From positions 27,776,856 to 27,840,855 of the forward strand of contig NC_058194.1 of the NCBI RefSeq assembly GCF_907165205.1: DNA of 64,000 nucleotides. The letters run 5' to 3'. The DNA comes from Coccinella septempunctata (Eukaryota; Arthropoda; Insecta; Coleoptera; Coccinellidae). This document shows positions 34,989 to 46,392 of this stretch, piece after piece. The notes below the pieces were generated by a model that worked only from the letters and a program-made list of their open reading frames with translations, did not search any database and was not told where the DNA came from. The stretch's first letter is position 1; every line of letters begins with the position of its first letter. The translations under genes were made by a program, and so were the position numbers.

Positions 34989-37455
34989 CATTGGTAATAA
35001 TGACCCAAAATATTCCAATTGCCATCTTAGGCCCAGTTGTTCAATTCGTGATTAAAGTTAATCCCGGATTAATTTTGACATTTCCGTTCAAATCTGTCAC
35101 GTTAATCCAGGATCAACTTAAATCTCGACTTAAACCTTAATTGAACAACCGAGCCTCTGAATCAATACAAATTTAAAAAACCCTTGCTTCTTGATCAAGT
35201 CAACTAGATCGAAGCATTTAAAACGAATTCTCGCACCTGTCGTTCAGAGCACCAACGCTCTCAGCGCCATAATCATAAATCCAAATTTTGCATCTCCCAA
35301 GACAACAAGGCACGCCTTACTGTCACAATATTTCTCCCACTTTCCGAAAAAACTCTATCCAATATCATTACGTCGACCGAACAGGGGGCACTTGGCGGAA
35401 CGGTGAAATGCTCGTCGCGCAATGAAAAAAACAACATTAACGTCAGAAATAACGGATGAAATGTGTATAATTCCGGATAAATACGGGTATACGGAAACCG
35501 GGGTTAATATAATGTGACAAACCGGCACGCCAAACATGAAACATCGGGGCAGGGGCAGACAGAAATAATAAGCTGGATGATACGATGTTTTTTTTATTAC
35601 GACTCGCGAAAGTTCAGCTAGAAAATGATTCAAGTCAACGAGGTACCTTGTGGAGAGAAGTATAACAGAAAATTTATTTTGAATCCAGAAAACGCCCTTA
35701 AATTATTCGAATGAGATCGTCATACAAAGTTTCAACCGGAAGACCATTTCGTGTCACAACTCCCACCGCGACGAAACTGATGCCAGTAGTCGCTACGGTG
35801 TATGAGTATTAGGAATGCAAGCAACATCATTCCTAAAAACATCGATGTTTTCCAATATTCCAGGACAAACGATGGTGAACATCGTTCAATTCAGACCGTA
35901 GCACTTGAAGATATTCATATCGATGGGTGGTATGCATCTGAATTAATTCTCTTATAATGATAATCGACTTTTTTGCAACTTGGTTGATCTAAATGAGAGT
36001 TTGGAGCAAATGCAATCTTAAATTGAGCGTTAGGAAAGCGGAATCAAGTTGGAATTCGTTTGCTGCCAGGTAGAGCTGGGATATATTCATAGGTCGTATA
36101 ATATCGAAAAAAGGGGTCATCAAATCGTATCATTTTCGTCAAAGTTTGGGTTGTGTTGCTCTGGCGAGGTCAAATGAGAAATTGTCAGCTCTTCCCCCAT
36201 AAAATGGTCTTTATTTCGGTGGTGATCACCTAGTTCGATGGAGATCCTAACATTTGTTGATTTCTATATTAATGTTCGTTATGTATCTGCTTTTGCTGAC
36301 GGCGCGGATGAAAATGACGATGAGAATTTTTGTAATTCCGCTGTCTGGGGATTTTTTGCGGGTAAATTCATCCAGGAGACTTCTTCTTGCGTGAGAAGGA
36401 CCACTAAAACGATGTTCAAACAGACGTAGCGAAACGTTCGCCCCAAAAGGCCTTGTCTCCCGGCGACATCGAATTAATTCGCCCGAAACCGTGGTCCAGA
36501 GGGAATATCGGAAAACCCTTCCAGTATTTCATTACGTTCAATCGAAAACTCTCACGCAACCACAACTTGAAATTGTTTACGCGACCCAACGCCGCTGCTG
36601 ATGCGCGGACAGCCATAATCCGCCGGGCGACAAAAAGTAGGGTCGAAAATAATTACATTGTAAGGGCCCTAGTAATTTCACCTGTCATCATGGTAGCGTC
36701 GGTTCGCATACATTACTACGCTTGTTAACATTTAAACCACTTTCGCAAAAAAGCTCCTACATAAAACGCCCTCGTTTATTGTTGTTGCCGTGCCTCATTA
36801 TTTCGGCCGATGCGCGTGCTGCGGGCCGTTCCCACAACGCGGCGGCGGCGGTAGCGGCGGCCTCAGTCTGTTTTAAATTTTTAATTAAAACTGCATATGG
36901 CGCGCCCGCTGCGCTTTTACCCGTTGCACTTTGATGTGAATTTTAATTATTTCCGATTGACGCGTAAATACTTCGGCGCTCTTTCTGTCACGCCGTACTC
37001 GATTAACAGCGGTATTTTTTCCTCGCGCTGTTTAATTCGGTTCGTTGCCTCGTCGGACAAGTGCCTGGATTTGATCGCGCGGTTAATTAGGGCGGTTCGA
37101 TGCCGTACGACGTATTTCTCATAAAGTACGATTTTTCACGTCGACTTTGGTATACGCCGAATCGGGGGCCACTCTTCAAGTTACTGACACGAAAATTCCA
37201 TTCAGGAAAGAAACAATATCGAAAGATTGGTCCCAAAAATCGATATTTGTCAGAATGTCTGATTGGCCCAAAATTGTGCTGGAACTCCTGATTTCACGTT
37301 CCTTGAGATTTGTCAAATTCGAAATAAGTTTCGCTATAAGTTGGGTCTGACGCTGTAGTTTCATCTACAGAGTGGTTTTTCCTACCATATGTGGGTTGCC
37401 ATACCATGGGGTATAGAAAAACATTTCCAAACGTTTTAATGGTATGGAGCGGGAA
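34989..37455. other. Intronic sequence with a strongly CpG-rich island (36560-37130)
   Basis: Apart from the small element at 35029-35153 and a short family C-like stretch near 36135-36180, this looks single copy. The island contains GCGGCGGCGGTAGCGGCGGC, GGCGCGCCC and AT-rich TTTTTAATTAAA. Open frames on both strands here lack domains. It may be regulatory DNA or an unannotated noncoding exon. Confidence 0.5.
35029..35153. mobile_element. Very short inverted-repeat element (about 125 bp)
   Basis: Ends GGCCCAGTTGTTCAATT and AATTGAACAACCGAGCC are inverted with one or two mismatches. Internal GTTAATCCCGGATTAA and GTTAATCCAGGATCAA form further dyads. Typical of a tiny MITE. Confidence 0.7.
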
Positions 37456-38130
37456 GCCAGGCCACGCAGAGGTCCCTGGAATCACACTGCCAGGTATCTG
37501 CTGACACAGGAGTACTGTAATACCATAAAGCAACTGGCCAGAGGCAATACAGTGACTCTACTATGGGTGCCAGGGCATTGTGGTGTTGAAGGAAATGAAA
37601 AAGCCGATGAACTTGCAAAAGAGCATCAAGGTTAACACCTGCTGGACCTGAGCCTCTCTGTGGGCTTGGAATATACCAGTATAGGATCGAACAATGGGAG
37701 TTGAACAACAGATAACCCTCTGGAAAAACACTCCTGGACTTACTCAGTCAAAGAAATTCGTGAGGACTTCACCGACCTACACAAGAAAACTAAGCTAAAG
37801 CTGTCACGAGCTGAGCTTCGGGTGATGGTGAGACTGCTGACAGACACTGTCGGTATCATATAATTTGTACCGTATAGGAAAGTCAGCAGATGAGATTTGT
37901 AGGCTCTGTGGATCAGAAGCAGCAACAGCTGAACACATGGTATGCAAGTGTTCAGAGCTGGCAGGTCTAAGAACTATTCATATGGGCAAACTGGTCCTGG
38001 ATACTCATGAGTTAACGGTCAAGGCCCCTAAGGATGTTGTCGGCTTTATCAACACCATTGACGACCTCCTTGGATTTATTAAATCTCGAAACACCGAGCT
38101 TGTACGGTTGTGTAGGATATGATAGGGATT
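37456..38130 (+). mobile_element. Family B non-LTR retrotransposon, C-terminal copy
   Basis: The plus strand encodes the end of RNase H with an intact motif (VTLLWVPGHCGVEGNEKADE, then LAKEHQG near 37560-37630, including the last catalytic Asp). A region with a stop near 37633 follows, then NPLEKHSWTYS, LSRAELRVMVR and a zinc-knuckle-like CRLCGSEAATAEHMVCKC (C-x2-C-x8-H-x4-C) near 37900, ending APKDVVGFINTIDDLLGFIK before a stop at 38120. It is 5'-truncated inside RNase H. This is the best-preserved family B C-terminus in the window. Confidence 0.88.
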
Positions 38131-39428
38131 CCAAAGCATCATTTCCTCATCTCATTGGATGGTGCAAGATCTGAGCACGAGTTTCCTGAGGAGTCATCTA
38201 AGCATGTTCAATACTATATATTGATTGTATTTTTCAAGATTTTCAGCAAGAGAGAAGGCATAAATAAGAGGTAAATTCGGTATTCGTAATGATCTGAAAT
38301 TAAAGCAACTTGAAACCTGTTAAGATGAAACTGTTTGGAATTCGTAACACTTCGCGCCTTGCTGACAAGCTGCCACTGTTGAATTTATCAGTGGATCTAA
38401 GTTTCAACTCCACATTCAATACTACGTAGGTGTTGTTAGGTTAGGTTGCTCAAAAGAGCCGTTCGCGACGTATTAAACGCCTGCGGTGCAGCATCCATTA
38501 ATCGGGCGCAAAATTCCCAGTCTTAATTAAATGATAATATCAAGGGGGCAACTTCAAATTGATTCGGAGCAGGAAACTCGCAGGAAACTCCCGATAAGGG
38601 ACATCCGCATGAACCGTGGCCGTAAAAACGTACATCCAATATTCCCGGAAGGACCGCCGTATAATCTGGTCGCTGCAATCATCCGTTGCACTCAAGAATA
38701 TGAGATCGGCCAGAAAGACCGGCCATAACAGTCGACAATCGGGAACAATAAGGCGGCATCGCACCCGAGTCTCGTGCACATGTTCGTCGGCACTTGGGCA
38801 ACATCAATGTGGCGAGATTTAATGAAGCAATTACTATGTCTGCTGTGTTTTCGACGTAGAGTCCCGTGTAGAACGTAGAATCTGTTCGGCCGCATTCAAT
38901 CCCGCGGCAGGCTTCGACGTAATTAAATTTTCCCGTACTGGTCCGTTTTGTGTAGCCCCCCGTGCCCCCGACGACGCGTAAACATTTTTACTTGAACTTT
39001 CACTTATCCCGTCGTCGTTCCAGAACACGTACGTTACGCAGGGACGGCTTAGGCGCCTACAATTACTCCCTAACATGATTCCCTCGAGCGACAGCTCTTC
39101 TTTTCATAATTTCAAGAAAATATTATAGTATTTACCAACACTGATCCAGCTACATCACGAGTATTTCAAAAATACAGCCTTGATTTGGCTGAAGGGGCTA
39201 AATGGGAGAGAGAGGTTCACGACTTTGTTCAAAACTCCATGGGCTCACACGCCATGGAAGAAGTGTAAATAAAATTTGACCGGAAATCTTTATCGGATAA
39301 CCAAGGGTTGGCACGCCATGGTCGGTCGAAGGCCAAACTGTAAGCCACGCCAAAAAACGAATTGATACCTAAAGGTGGATCTACCAACATGATGAATCTA
39401 CCAAAAAGGTTCACTGTCCCTCCTAACG
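38131..39428. other. Intronic sequence, CpG-rich at 38440-39080
   Basis: No gene recognised; frames on both strands overlap. The 38440-39080 block is GC-richer, repeat-free and dense in CpG, another candidate conserved island. Confidence 0.45.
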
Positions 39429-39893
39429 TCATTAATTCATTGCTGCATCCCGTTACCGAGAATAAATCTATAAAAAGACTCAAAAACAAAACTATCGGTG
39501 CGACCAAACGTATAATTTCTTAGGGCTACTTGCGACTGTATGCCCTTCTGTGACTGAAGAGACCCAACCGTGACCTACAGATCCTTACACACTCCGGGCA
39601 TGGATAGTCACCAACCAGCTCCATCTGAGTCGGGCCTTCGTTACTGGCCTCTCAATTGTTATACAACTCGCGCGCTTCAAGACTTCTGCATTTGAAACTT
39701 TGTGGAACTATCTGATGTGCATTATTTGTCTTAGATGACGTTGTTGCATTTGTTCAAGCTGTTTAATATGTCGCCTGTAGGGCGTCCAGCTTTCGCTACC
39801 ATAAAGAAGCGTTGGGAGTACCACTGCTTTCTAAACAGCTGTCTTGGTCTTCATATTGAGGTCGTAGCTTCCAGAATGCCCGTGATGCCCTTC
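39429..39893 (-). mobile_element. Family A non-LTR retrotransposon, copy 6, internally deleted
   Basis: The 3' UTR and tail (39429-39480), then the zinc-finger segment, join abruptly at about 39617 (CACCAACCAG|CTCCATCTGAG) to the ARLRWSG region. About 250 bp of coding sequence is missing relative to other copies. A second small gap removes AAGGACAGAGTG near the 5' end. Truncation lies near that of copies 3 and 5 (complement of CTTCCAGAATGCCCGTGATG). Confidence 0.87.
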
Positions 39894-42007
39894 CTCATGT
39901 GATGAACATTACGATGACTTTGATTTTCCCATTAACGAAATCAAAACCCATCACAAACCCAGCTCGTGATATATTCTCGGTGCAGGGGTCAGACCTCAAC
40001 TTCCCATTACGACCCTGCGTTCCCAGTCTCACTTCACGCCTTTGAAGAACAATTGACATGAACGCGTCAGGGCGCCATCTAAGTTTTCCATTTAATGCAC
40101 CGACAAACAGCTTGCTGGATTATTAATGGGGGTGTTATGTACTGAAATGAAGTTGACGGCGAAACAGCTCGGATGGCTGTTTTAATAAGGGCCTCAATCT
40201 CGCGACGCGGAGCGTCTATCGATGAATGAATTTTTGTTCGGAATGGGATTCATTCACTGGAAACTGGAGTATGGGAGTTTGACTTGTGGAACGTTTGAGA
40301 ACTCTGGAAACAGTTCGTGGAGCGTGTTATGTGTTCTGAGGGGCGGGTTAACCAGGGTTCCTTTCTGGTTCCTATTCACAGTCTTACCGACCATACTTTG
40401 TGAACGTGAAAATTCCCAAATTATATTTTGATCAGTCGTTACACATATCGCATTGAAATGTGGTTCTACTACTCGAGAACTTTATTCACAGTAATACCTA
40501 TATGTACACCTCTGACGTCTGGGTGGCACAAATGTCCAACTTTAAAGAGGATTTTGTGTCGACAAAAAGAAGAAACAAGACTTGCTATTCCTTCACTGTA
40601 GCTCTTAGTTATGAATGAACTGATAAAATAATAATTTCGAAATGAATCACAATTCCACCTCTCCTGAAATGAAACACAGACGGGTTACAAAAAGTAAATG
40701 AAAAAGACCAAAATCTACATAAATTCCCACGATTTTTATGAATACCCTAGCCTCCGACAAAGTTTCAATAAGCAGTATAGGTGTATTGCCTGTCCATTCA
40801 TTCACTGTCCCCGGTTATACCTCGAATTGGATGTTAAAAATTTGGTACGGGTGATCCACCACATTATTGGAATTTTTTTGGAATTCACCATATTGTCTCC
40901 GTCTTCAATGCGTCTCTAGATGCTGGAGTTGTAGCTCAAAGAACCCTTTTCTGTCCTGACTTTGCAGAAAAACTTTCAGACAGTAGAGTGTTCTCCAGCT
41001 GAAGAAAAATGCCTCTACATTTCTTCAATGTTCAAATTATTACTATTATTGGTTAACAGGAACTAGGAATTCGTGGGTTGATTAACAAACCATAGCTAAG
41101 TGCCAACGTTTCGCAAAATATATTTGCTTCCTCAGGGGAGTTAACCAATAATAGTTATAATACCTGAAGGAAGTGAACCATCATAGATTATTGTTCAAAT
41201 TATTGTCGATCATTCGTCAATCAGTTGTACCGTTCTACTCTGAATTTACATCATAATGGCATCAAAGAATTCTGTATCCACAGAACTTTTTGATGCCATA
41301 GAGTATCGAAACCTTCAAAATCCCGAATTCCACAGATCTTCCATAGAGATATATACCGACATATTATTTATCTTCTGTATAGATAAACCCGACAACAATG
41401 GATGTCGAATGGCCAAAAGCCGATTTTCCACTTCGAACAGCGTGCGAGCGCGGTCACAGAAAACATAGCGTATGCAGCACGGGCTTATTTGCAACCTGTA
41501 GGTCATTTGCATAAAGAAACAACCGCGGGAGGTTTGTTTTAGAACATCATCACTGCGCTCTCAGGTCTCATTAATATTGCATGAATGGTATGTTATTCGG
41601 GAGGCACGGGTTTCGAGGTGGGGAGGCGGGAGATCAGCTGAAATTGTTGGGGGCAGGTTCGGAAGGTCGTTCTGGAAATGGGGGAATTCGACTTGAGCTC
41701 TCGTGGAGAATATTTTCCATGTGGAGTGTATCGACGCGATGATTAATGGTTATTCAATTAAAGAGGGTTGATTTTCGGAATCATTAATAGCTAGATTGGT
41801 ATGAGAGTTGCTTTTTGCCCTTGCAAGGAAGGCAAGCATCTGATCCTCAGAAGTCACGAAGTGGGTTTTTCGATATTTTTTGTTTCAGTCGTCCAATCAA
41901 GGAATTGCACCAGATTTCTTTGGCGTTTCTCGTTCATCACCTAGACATATGCAGAAATCGTGTAGTTATATAGGATAGTTTCATATTTTTCATCAATTCG
42001 TAATAGT
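39894..42007. other. Intronic sequence, one small inverted repeat
   Basis: Mostly unrecognised. Bases 41042-41157 are bounded by ACTATTATTGGTTAAC and its complement, and the 13-mer TGTTCAAATTATT occurs just before (41028) and after (41191) it, so this may be a small inserted element. Bases 40010-40430 and 41500-41790 are GC-richer. Confidence 0.45.
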
Positions 42008-42071
42008 TGGGGAGCCCAAGAGGTAAATTCGGGAGTGTCAGATTAAAATAAGGGGAGATACTTTGGCCATA
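42008..42071. repeat. Dispersed repeat (TGGGGAGCCCAAGAGG family), left part
   Basis: TGGGGAGCCCAAGAGG and GTCAGATTAAAATAAGGGGA match 63741-63810 (TGGGGAGCCCAAGAAGGGTA, GTCAGATTGAGATAAGGTGA). The match stops where the element at 42072 begins, so the repeat was probably interrupted by it. Confidence 0.65.
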
Positions 42072-43001
42072 GAGTCATTCGGGGTAGCTGAGCGCAGTGG
42101 GTAAGTGTGCGCAGTGCGTATATCTCGACTATGCAATGTATGAAAGAGGGGTTCATTTGGGTGAAGCAAGGGCGCAGAATCGCCATATTAGTTTTTCATA
42201 GGAGTGCGCCGTGCCACGTTTCTTTAACTTTTTATTTGCAATCAATCAAATTCACTAGTTTTCTTGTTAATTTTTGGCATCTCTGCACATTCTGCCAGGT
42301 CCAAGTTCCGAGTCCCTCAGTGTTAAGCAATATTTTATTCGATCATGGGCATATTAATCTAAATATACAATAAAAAATTTTAGGTTCTCTTAGCTGCTCA
42401 ACTCTATAAGAACGTCAATTCAAATTTTGGCTCACTGGGGAAAGTGTGCTCGGGTAAGTGTGCGCATAGATTCATTATATGGGCATTAGTTCAGTGAGCA
42501 ATAAATTATGACATTGTTGATTTTCTTGGTTAAGACTCGATCAATATTGCCCTATTTGTTCAGAAAAATATGAAGGGCCATCTACAGGGGAATGTATCAA
42601 GTGTTGTGTTCACCAAGAATTGTGGCACGAACAATAATGCACTGCTTGTAAAAAGGCGCTTCTGTATTGACAATAAACAGCATTTCTCTAATATTGTAAC
42701 ATTTTGATGACATTATTTTGTGATTTGTTTTGATTGTGTGGTTCACTAAGGACTGCGTTCACTTACCCCGAGAGGGTGAACACACTTACCCGCAATACGG
42801 GGCATGTGAACGCACTCCGACTTTCTCTATTAAATTCTTTTTTGCGGAAAGAAAACGTTTTTGTTTGTTTGCTTTTTGATGTTTTCTTATAGATTAGAAA
42901 ATTCTCTATCTTATGAATATGTTTTAATTTTCCTAGCTTCAACATTTGGAACAGGGTATGGCTTGAAAGGCAAAAGTGCGCACAGTTACCCCGAATGACT
43001 C
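42072..43001. mobile_element. Short-TIR element, 930 bp, with repeated subterminal motifs
   Basis: Flanked by TA (42070-42071, 43002-43003). Terminal inverted repeats are GAGTCATTCGGGGTA and TACCCCGAATGACTC, 15 bp and perfect. A word GGGTAAGTGTGCGCA occurs at 42099 and 42452, and related complemented words (TTCACTTACCCCGAGAG, ACACTTACCCGCAATACGGG) at about 42768 and 42784, a pattern expected of transposase binding sites near both ends. No transposase frame; nonautonomous. Confidence 0.82.
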
Positions 43002-43065
43002 TAAGGGTCAGAAAAATCAGTTGTAGAATTATCCCCACTTCTGGTCTTCAAATTGTTTTTGCGTT

Positions 43066-43306
43066 CATTATAAAAGTTGTAGATCATAACATTTTCTACA
43101 AATTTCGTTCGAAGCAATTTTTTCTATGTTTGAACATTTTTGAGATATATGGAGATGAATGTACACCAGACTGGGTTTCAACATTGACCTTGGCCTTTCG
43201 CATGTGTGGCTAAGCTCCTCGTCCTTATCGCTCTCAAAATCGAAAACAGTTGAGAGTAAGCCAAATTGCTTCGAGTTGTAAAGGATTTTATTATCTACAA
43301 CTTTCA
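43066..43306. repeat. Inverted repeat with about 55-bp arms
   Basis: AAAAGTTGTAGATCATAACA … CGAAGCAATTT (43072-43120) is the imperfect reverse complement of 43260-43306. The loop is about 140 bp. Possibly a miniature-element remnant. Confidence 0.7.
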
Positions 43307-43462
43307 TGATGAATATAGAAAAAATTAGAGGACAGAAAGGGAGATATTTTGAAAAAATCTTGTTATCATCTTCAAAGTGTCCGATTAAGATAACCCCTCC
43401 TGATTAGTGTCAGACTAATGGGTCAACACGTCTGCAACACCGAGATTAAGCATCTGTATGAA

Positions 43463-43640
43463 AATCTGACACGCTCGAGCATGTACAAGTCACAATTTTT
43501 TTTTACATTTTCAAAGGACCGCTGTGACCTTTCCTTCCATACGGCCAGCCCCATCACGCAAACTGTCAGATCAAAATGCATTTATTAGTAGAGACACATA
43601 TGACATATACAGTATCTTAATCTGACACGCTCGAGTATGT
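43463..43640. repeat. Direct repeat AATCTGACACGCTCGAGYATGT, spacing 156 bp
   Basis: The 22-mer occurs at 43463 and 43619 with one mismatch; the following ATTTTTNTTTACAT also recurs. Related words (CTCGAGCTTGTCAGATT, TCTTAATCTGACA) occur at 63770-63930, linking this to the TGGGGAGCCC family. Confidence 0.7.
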
Positions 43641-45489
43641 TCACCTGACAATTTTTCTTTACATCTTTGAGAACCTGCAGACGCTTTCCCCACCGCTGAA
43701 AGTGCATACATCATAGAACCTTTTTTTCTTTCTACCATCTTATCTTCAAAATCCACTAGGTTAATCCATGCAGTTAATCTCTGTCAATATAATTTTCTTT
43801 AAGACAATTGTAAACGTTTGAACTAGTCGCAACTCGACTAAACTACTAGCCTAGTCTGAACCAGGCTTAAGAGCGTAAGTTCGCCAGTTGCTATGACAAC
43901 GCTAGGTGATCATAAAATTGATCATTTTTAAACTTGACTTTGAAATAGTAGCGTTTATTTTCAGGAACTTTCAATATTTTATCCAGTGGCGTAACTCTCC
44001 CACAACGTTACCGAGCATACTGAATTTTCTAAGAGTTTTGATCGCGTTGATGCACCGAATCCAGCCACACTAAAATGCGCGCTGATAGGTCTGGATTTTC
44101 CTAGTCCTCGAAATGATGAAAGGCTGCAAAGCCCGCCGGGACGGAACGTTCCAGCCATATTTCAATCCGAATAAAACGGTACAGTTCACTAACGTCCTAA
44201 ACGTCTCGTAATTGTGTATCCGTGCATAATATGACATTATTTAAGCTGGCGTTAATCGCTCTGCCGCTTTATGAAACGCGTTTAATATAGTGCCGCAATT
44301 CGGCAACACTAGTCTCTCCTTCTTTGTTCAGCATTTGTCGCTGTCGCGCCGGCCAATTTATGAAATACTTAACGAAGTTTACCTTGTTGAGAAATGAACA
44401 CCCCACCTCGGGCTTTAGTGGCTTATTTAGTTGAGCGCTCCTTCGTGTTCTACTTCGAAAAACGAGGGTGGGGTTTTATTTTCTTCCGATCCCTCGTTTT
44501 TTTTTCCAGGGGATAGAGGGTTCGCTTTGTCGGTATTATCGTGACAGAGTTATCGATCTATGCCTCTTCATTATTGTTGTACACGTCGGTTCGTCATGTG
44601 AGATGAATAATTATTGGGAAAAGAACACGTGGAAAATTGTATGTCATCATTGGGGTGTTGATTCAATCGAATGTAATTCATTTGAATGCAACAAAATTAT
44701 TACTTGGTCCAAGAGCTCATTAAGGCTGAGTGGATTCGAACAAACGACTGAAATTTCACGCAGTTTCAATATTTGCAAAACCATCGGAACATTCTGAATA
44801 TTACAGTCTGATTACTATAACAAAGTACCGAAAATAATGGTTTACTTCTGCTATTTCGTCTTTTAAATGTAGATCGAGGATGATATTGAAAAACAAGGTG
44901 AGTCTTTGTGTTCTATTCCCGTTCTTTTTATATATGTGTATATATTTTTCTACTCATATTGTTTAATATCATGTCATATAATTGACAATGCAATTGTATG
45001 CGCGAAATGGTCTACCTCGATTTTTGCTCATATTCTGACTCCATCGTGCTGACTCCGCGCAATGAGGTCAATATTGCCAGACTTAAGCCAGTCCAGGAAG
45101 AAGAAGAGTACCGAAGCCACGCCCCTCTTTTGGACCACAGAGTAAAAGCGATGCCGGCAAGAACACACTTCGACCAGTCAGTTCGTTTCTGATCACTCTA
45201 GCGAAATCAGCCATACTTAAGTTGACAGCACGCTCTACGCTGCTCTACGAAACTTACACACAATACACCTGCTTCCTACACTAGTCTACTCGTAAGTCTA
45301 CTCGCATTATTGATACTTAAAGTGTTTGTCAGTAATTTGACCATAGCTAAAGGTTTGTATTTCTCAGTGCATATATCTCAATTGTTGTAAAAATTAGCCA
45401 TACTGTAAAACTGAATTAGCGATCCGATTAATTATACTTCCATTCATCAATTGAATTTATTTCACTTTGACTTATACATATTAACAGCA
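43641..45489. other. Intronic sequence, no gene
   Basis: A GC-richer block lies at 44010-44530; otherwise AT-rich with short frames only. A GGTGAGTCTTTG word at 44898 resembles a family Z end but the match does not continue. Confidence 0.45.
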
Positions 45490-45889
45490 AATTCGTATTC
45501 CTATAACATTTTTCCTGTTTCGGCCCTGATAAAAAGATATAGCCATATATCCCCAATAAAATTTCACAGGTATTTCTTAATTTTTGAACATCGAATTACT
45601 CGAAAACGTTCAAATATTCATTAGATAGCGTCCAGCTTAGTTTGAAGAGTTGGATTCTTTGAATTTATGGTATTTTTATGGTAAGTTATGGTCATAAGGG
45701 AAAAACTGGAAGACGCAGATGATATCTTTTGTTCGAAAAAGAATCATCGAATAAATGATAAACTATATTCCGAGAAACTGTAGCTTCTAAACCGAGCCGT
45801 TTCGGAAAAACTCGTGAAGAAAAAAAGTGTTTCTTTTGACCCCTAGAATCTACTGTTGAAATATTTGTACGAGTCAAAGTCTCACCCTG
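45490..45889. mobile_element. Family Z miniature element, left end truncated
   Basis: Shares CCTGTTTCGGCCCTGATAAA, GGTATTTTTATGGTA, TAAATGATAAACTATATTCC and AAAAAGTGTTTCTTTTGACC with the other family Z copies. It ends TACGAGTCAAAGTCTCACCC, then TG at 45889. The left terminal CAGGGTGAGTC is missing. Confidence 0.8.
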
Positions 45890-46312
45890 ATTAAAAATGG
45901 GTACAGCACTGAGACAAAGAGAGTTTTGAGGGCTCCTTCAAATTCTTAACTAATGTTGAACCATTTGATCGTAATGACCCTAAAACCCAATCAAAAATAA
46001 ACGTATAGTTTTATAACTCAGTTTTTTTTCAGAACCCGTAAAAAAAATTGAGAACAGTCAACTCGCCATCGCCTTCCAAAGGCTGTATCTTGGAAGGGAG
46101 GTCGATTTCGAAAAAGATTCATATGAACTACCCCTGCTTATTTTCATCGAGAAATCATCCTTTGCATTTGTTTACAGACACCCTGTATAAATCGGTTTTG
46201 CCGACCTACAGAGCCGCTGTTTCATTTTCAATGGCCCACTCTGTAAATATGTGAGAGTACTACTGTATAATGTAATTATATGCATACGGCAGATGTTAAG
46301 AAGGGTACTCAC
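45890..46312. other. Intron flank downstream of the RRM2 second exon
   Basis: Contains an isolated ACACCCTGTATAAATCGG end at 46180-46197, probably the last bit of another miniature element. The splice donor GTGAGTACCC lies at 46312-46303 (minus strand). Confidence 0.5.
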
Positions 46313-46392
46313 CGGCATAGTTTGACTACCGTGCAAGCTGTTGATCGCTGCTTGTGCTTCCTGGTGTGAACTGTATTTCACGAAAGCACAAC
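46313..46392 (-). CDS. bru-3: CELF/Bruno RNA-binding protein, exon for second half of RRM2
   Basis: This 80-bp exon completes RRM2. It begins with GT, which finishes the Gly codon of the previous exon, and then encodes the RNP1 core CAFVKYSS followed by HQEAQAAINSLHGSQTMP. The acceptor is a T-rich tract ending in CAG (46395-46393) and the donor is GTGAGT directly after CCG. It ends on a codon boundary, matching the phase-0 exon at 5058. RNP1 here supplies the aromatic and basic residues that contact RNA in RRMs. It is isolated by introns of 11.6 kb and 41.3 kb, typical of CELF genes. No stop, frameshift or unusual base use is seen. Confidence 0.94.

Noticed and set aside
36722..37364. Cluster of open frames in the CpG-rich island as a possible gene
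   Set aside because: Frames overlap on both strands, lack domains and follow from high GC content.
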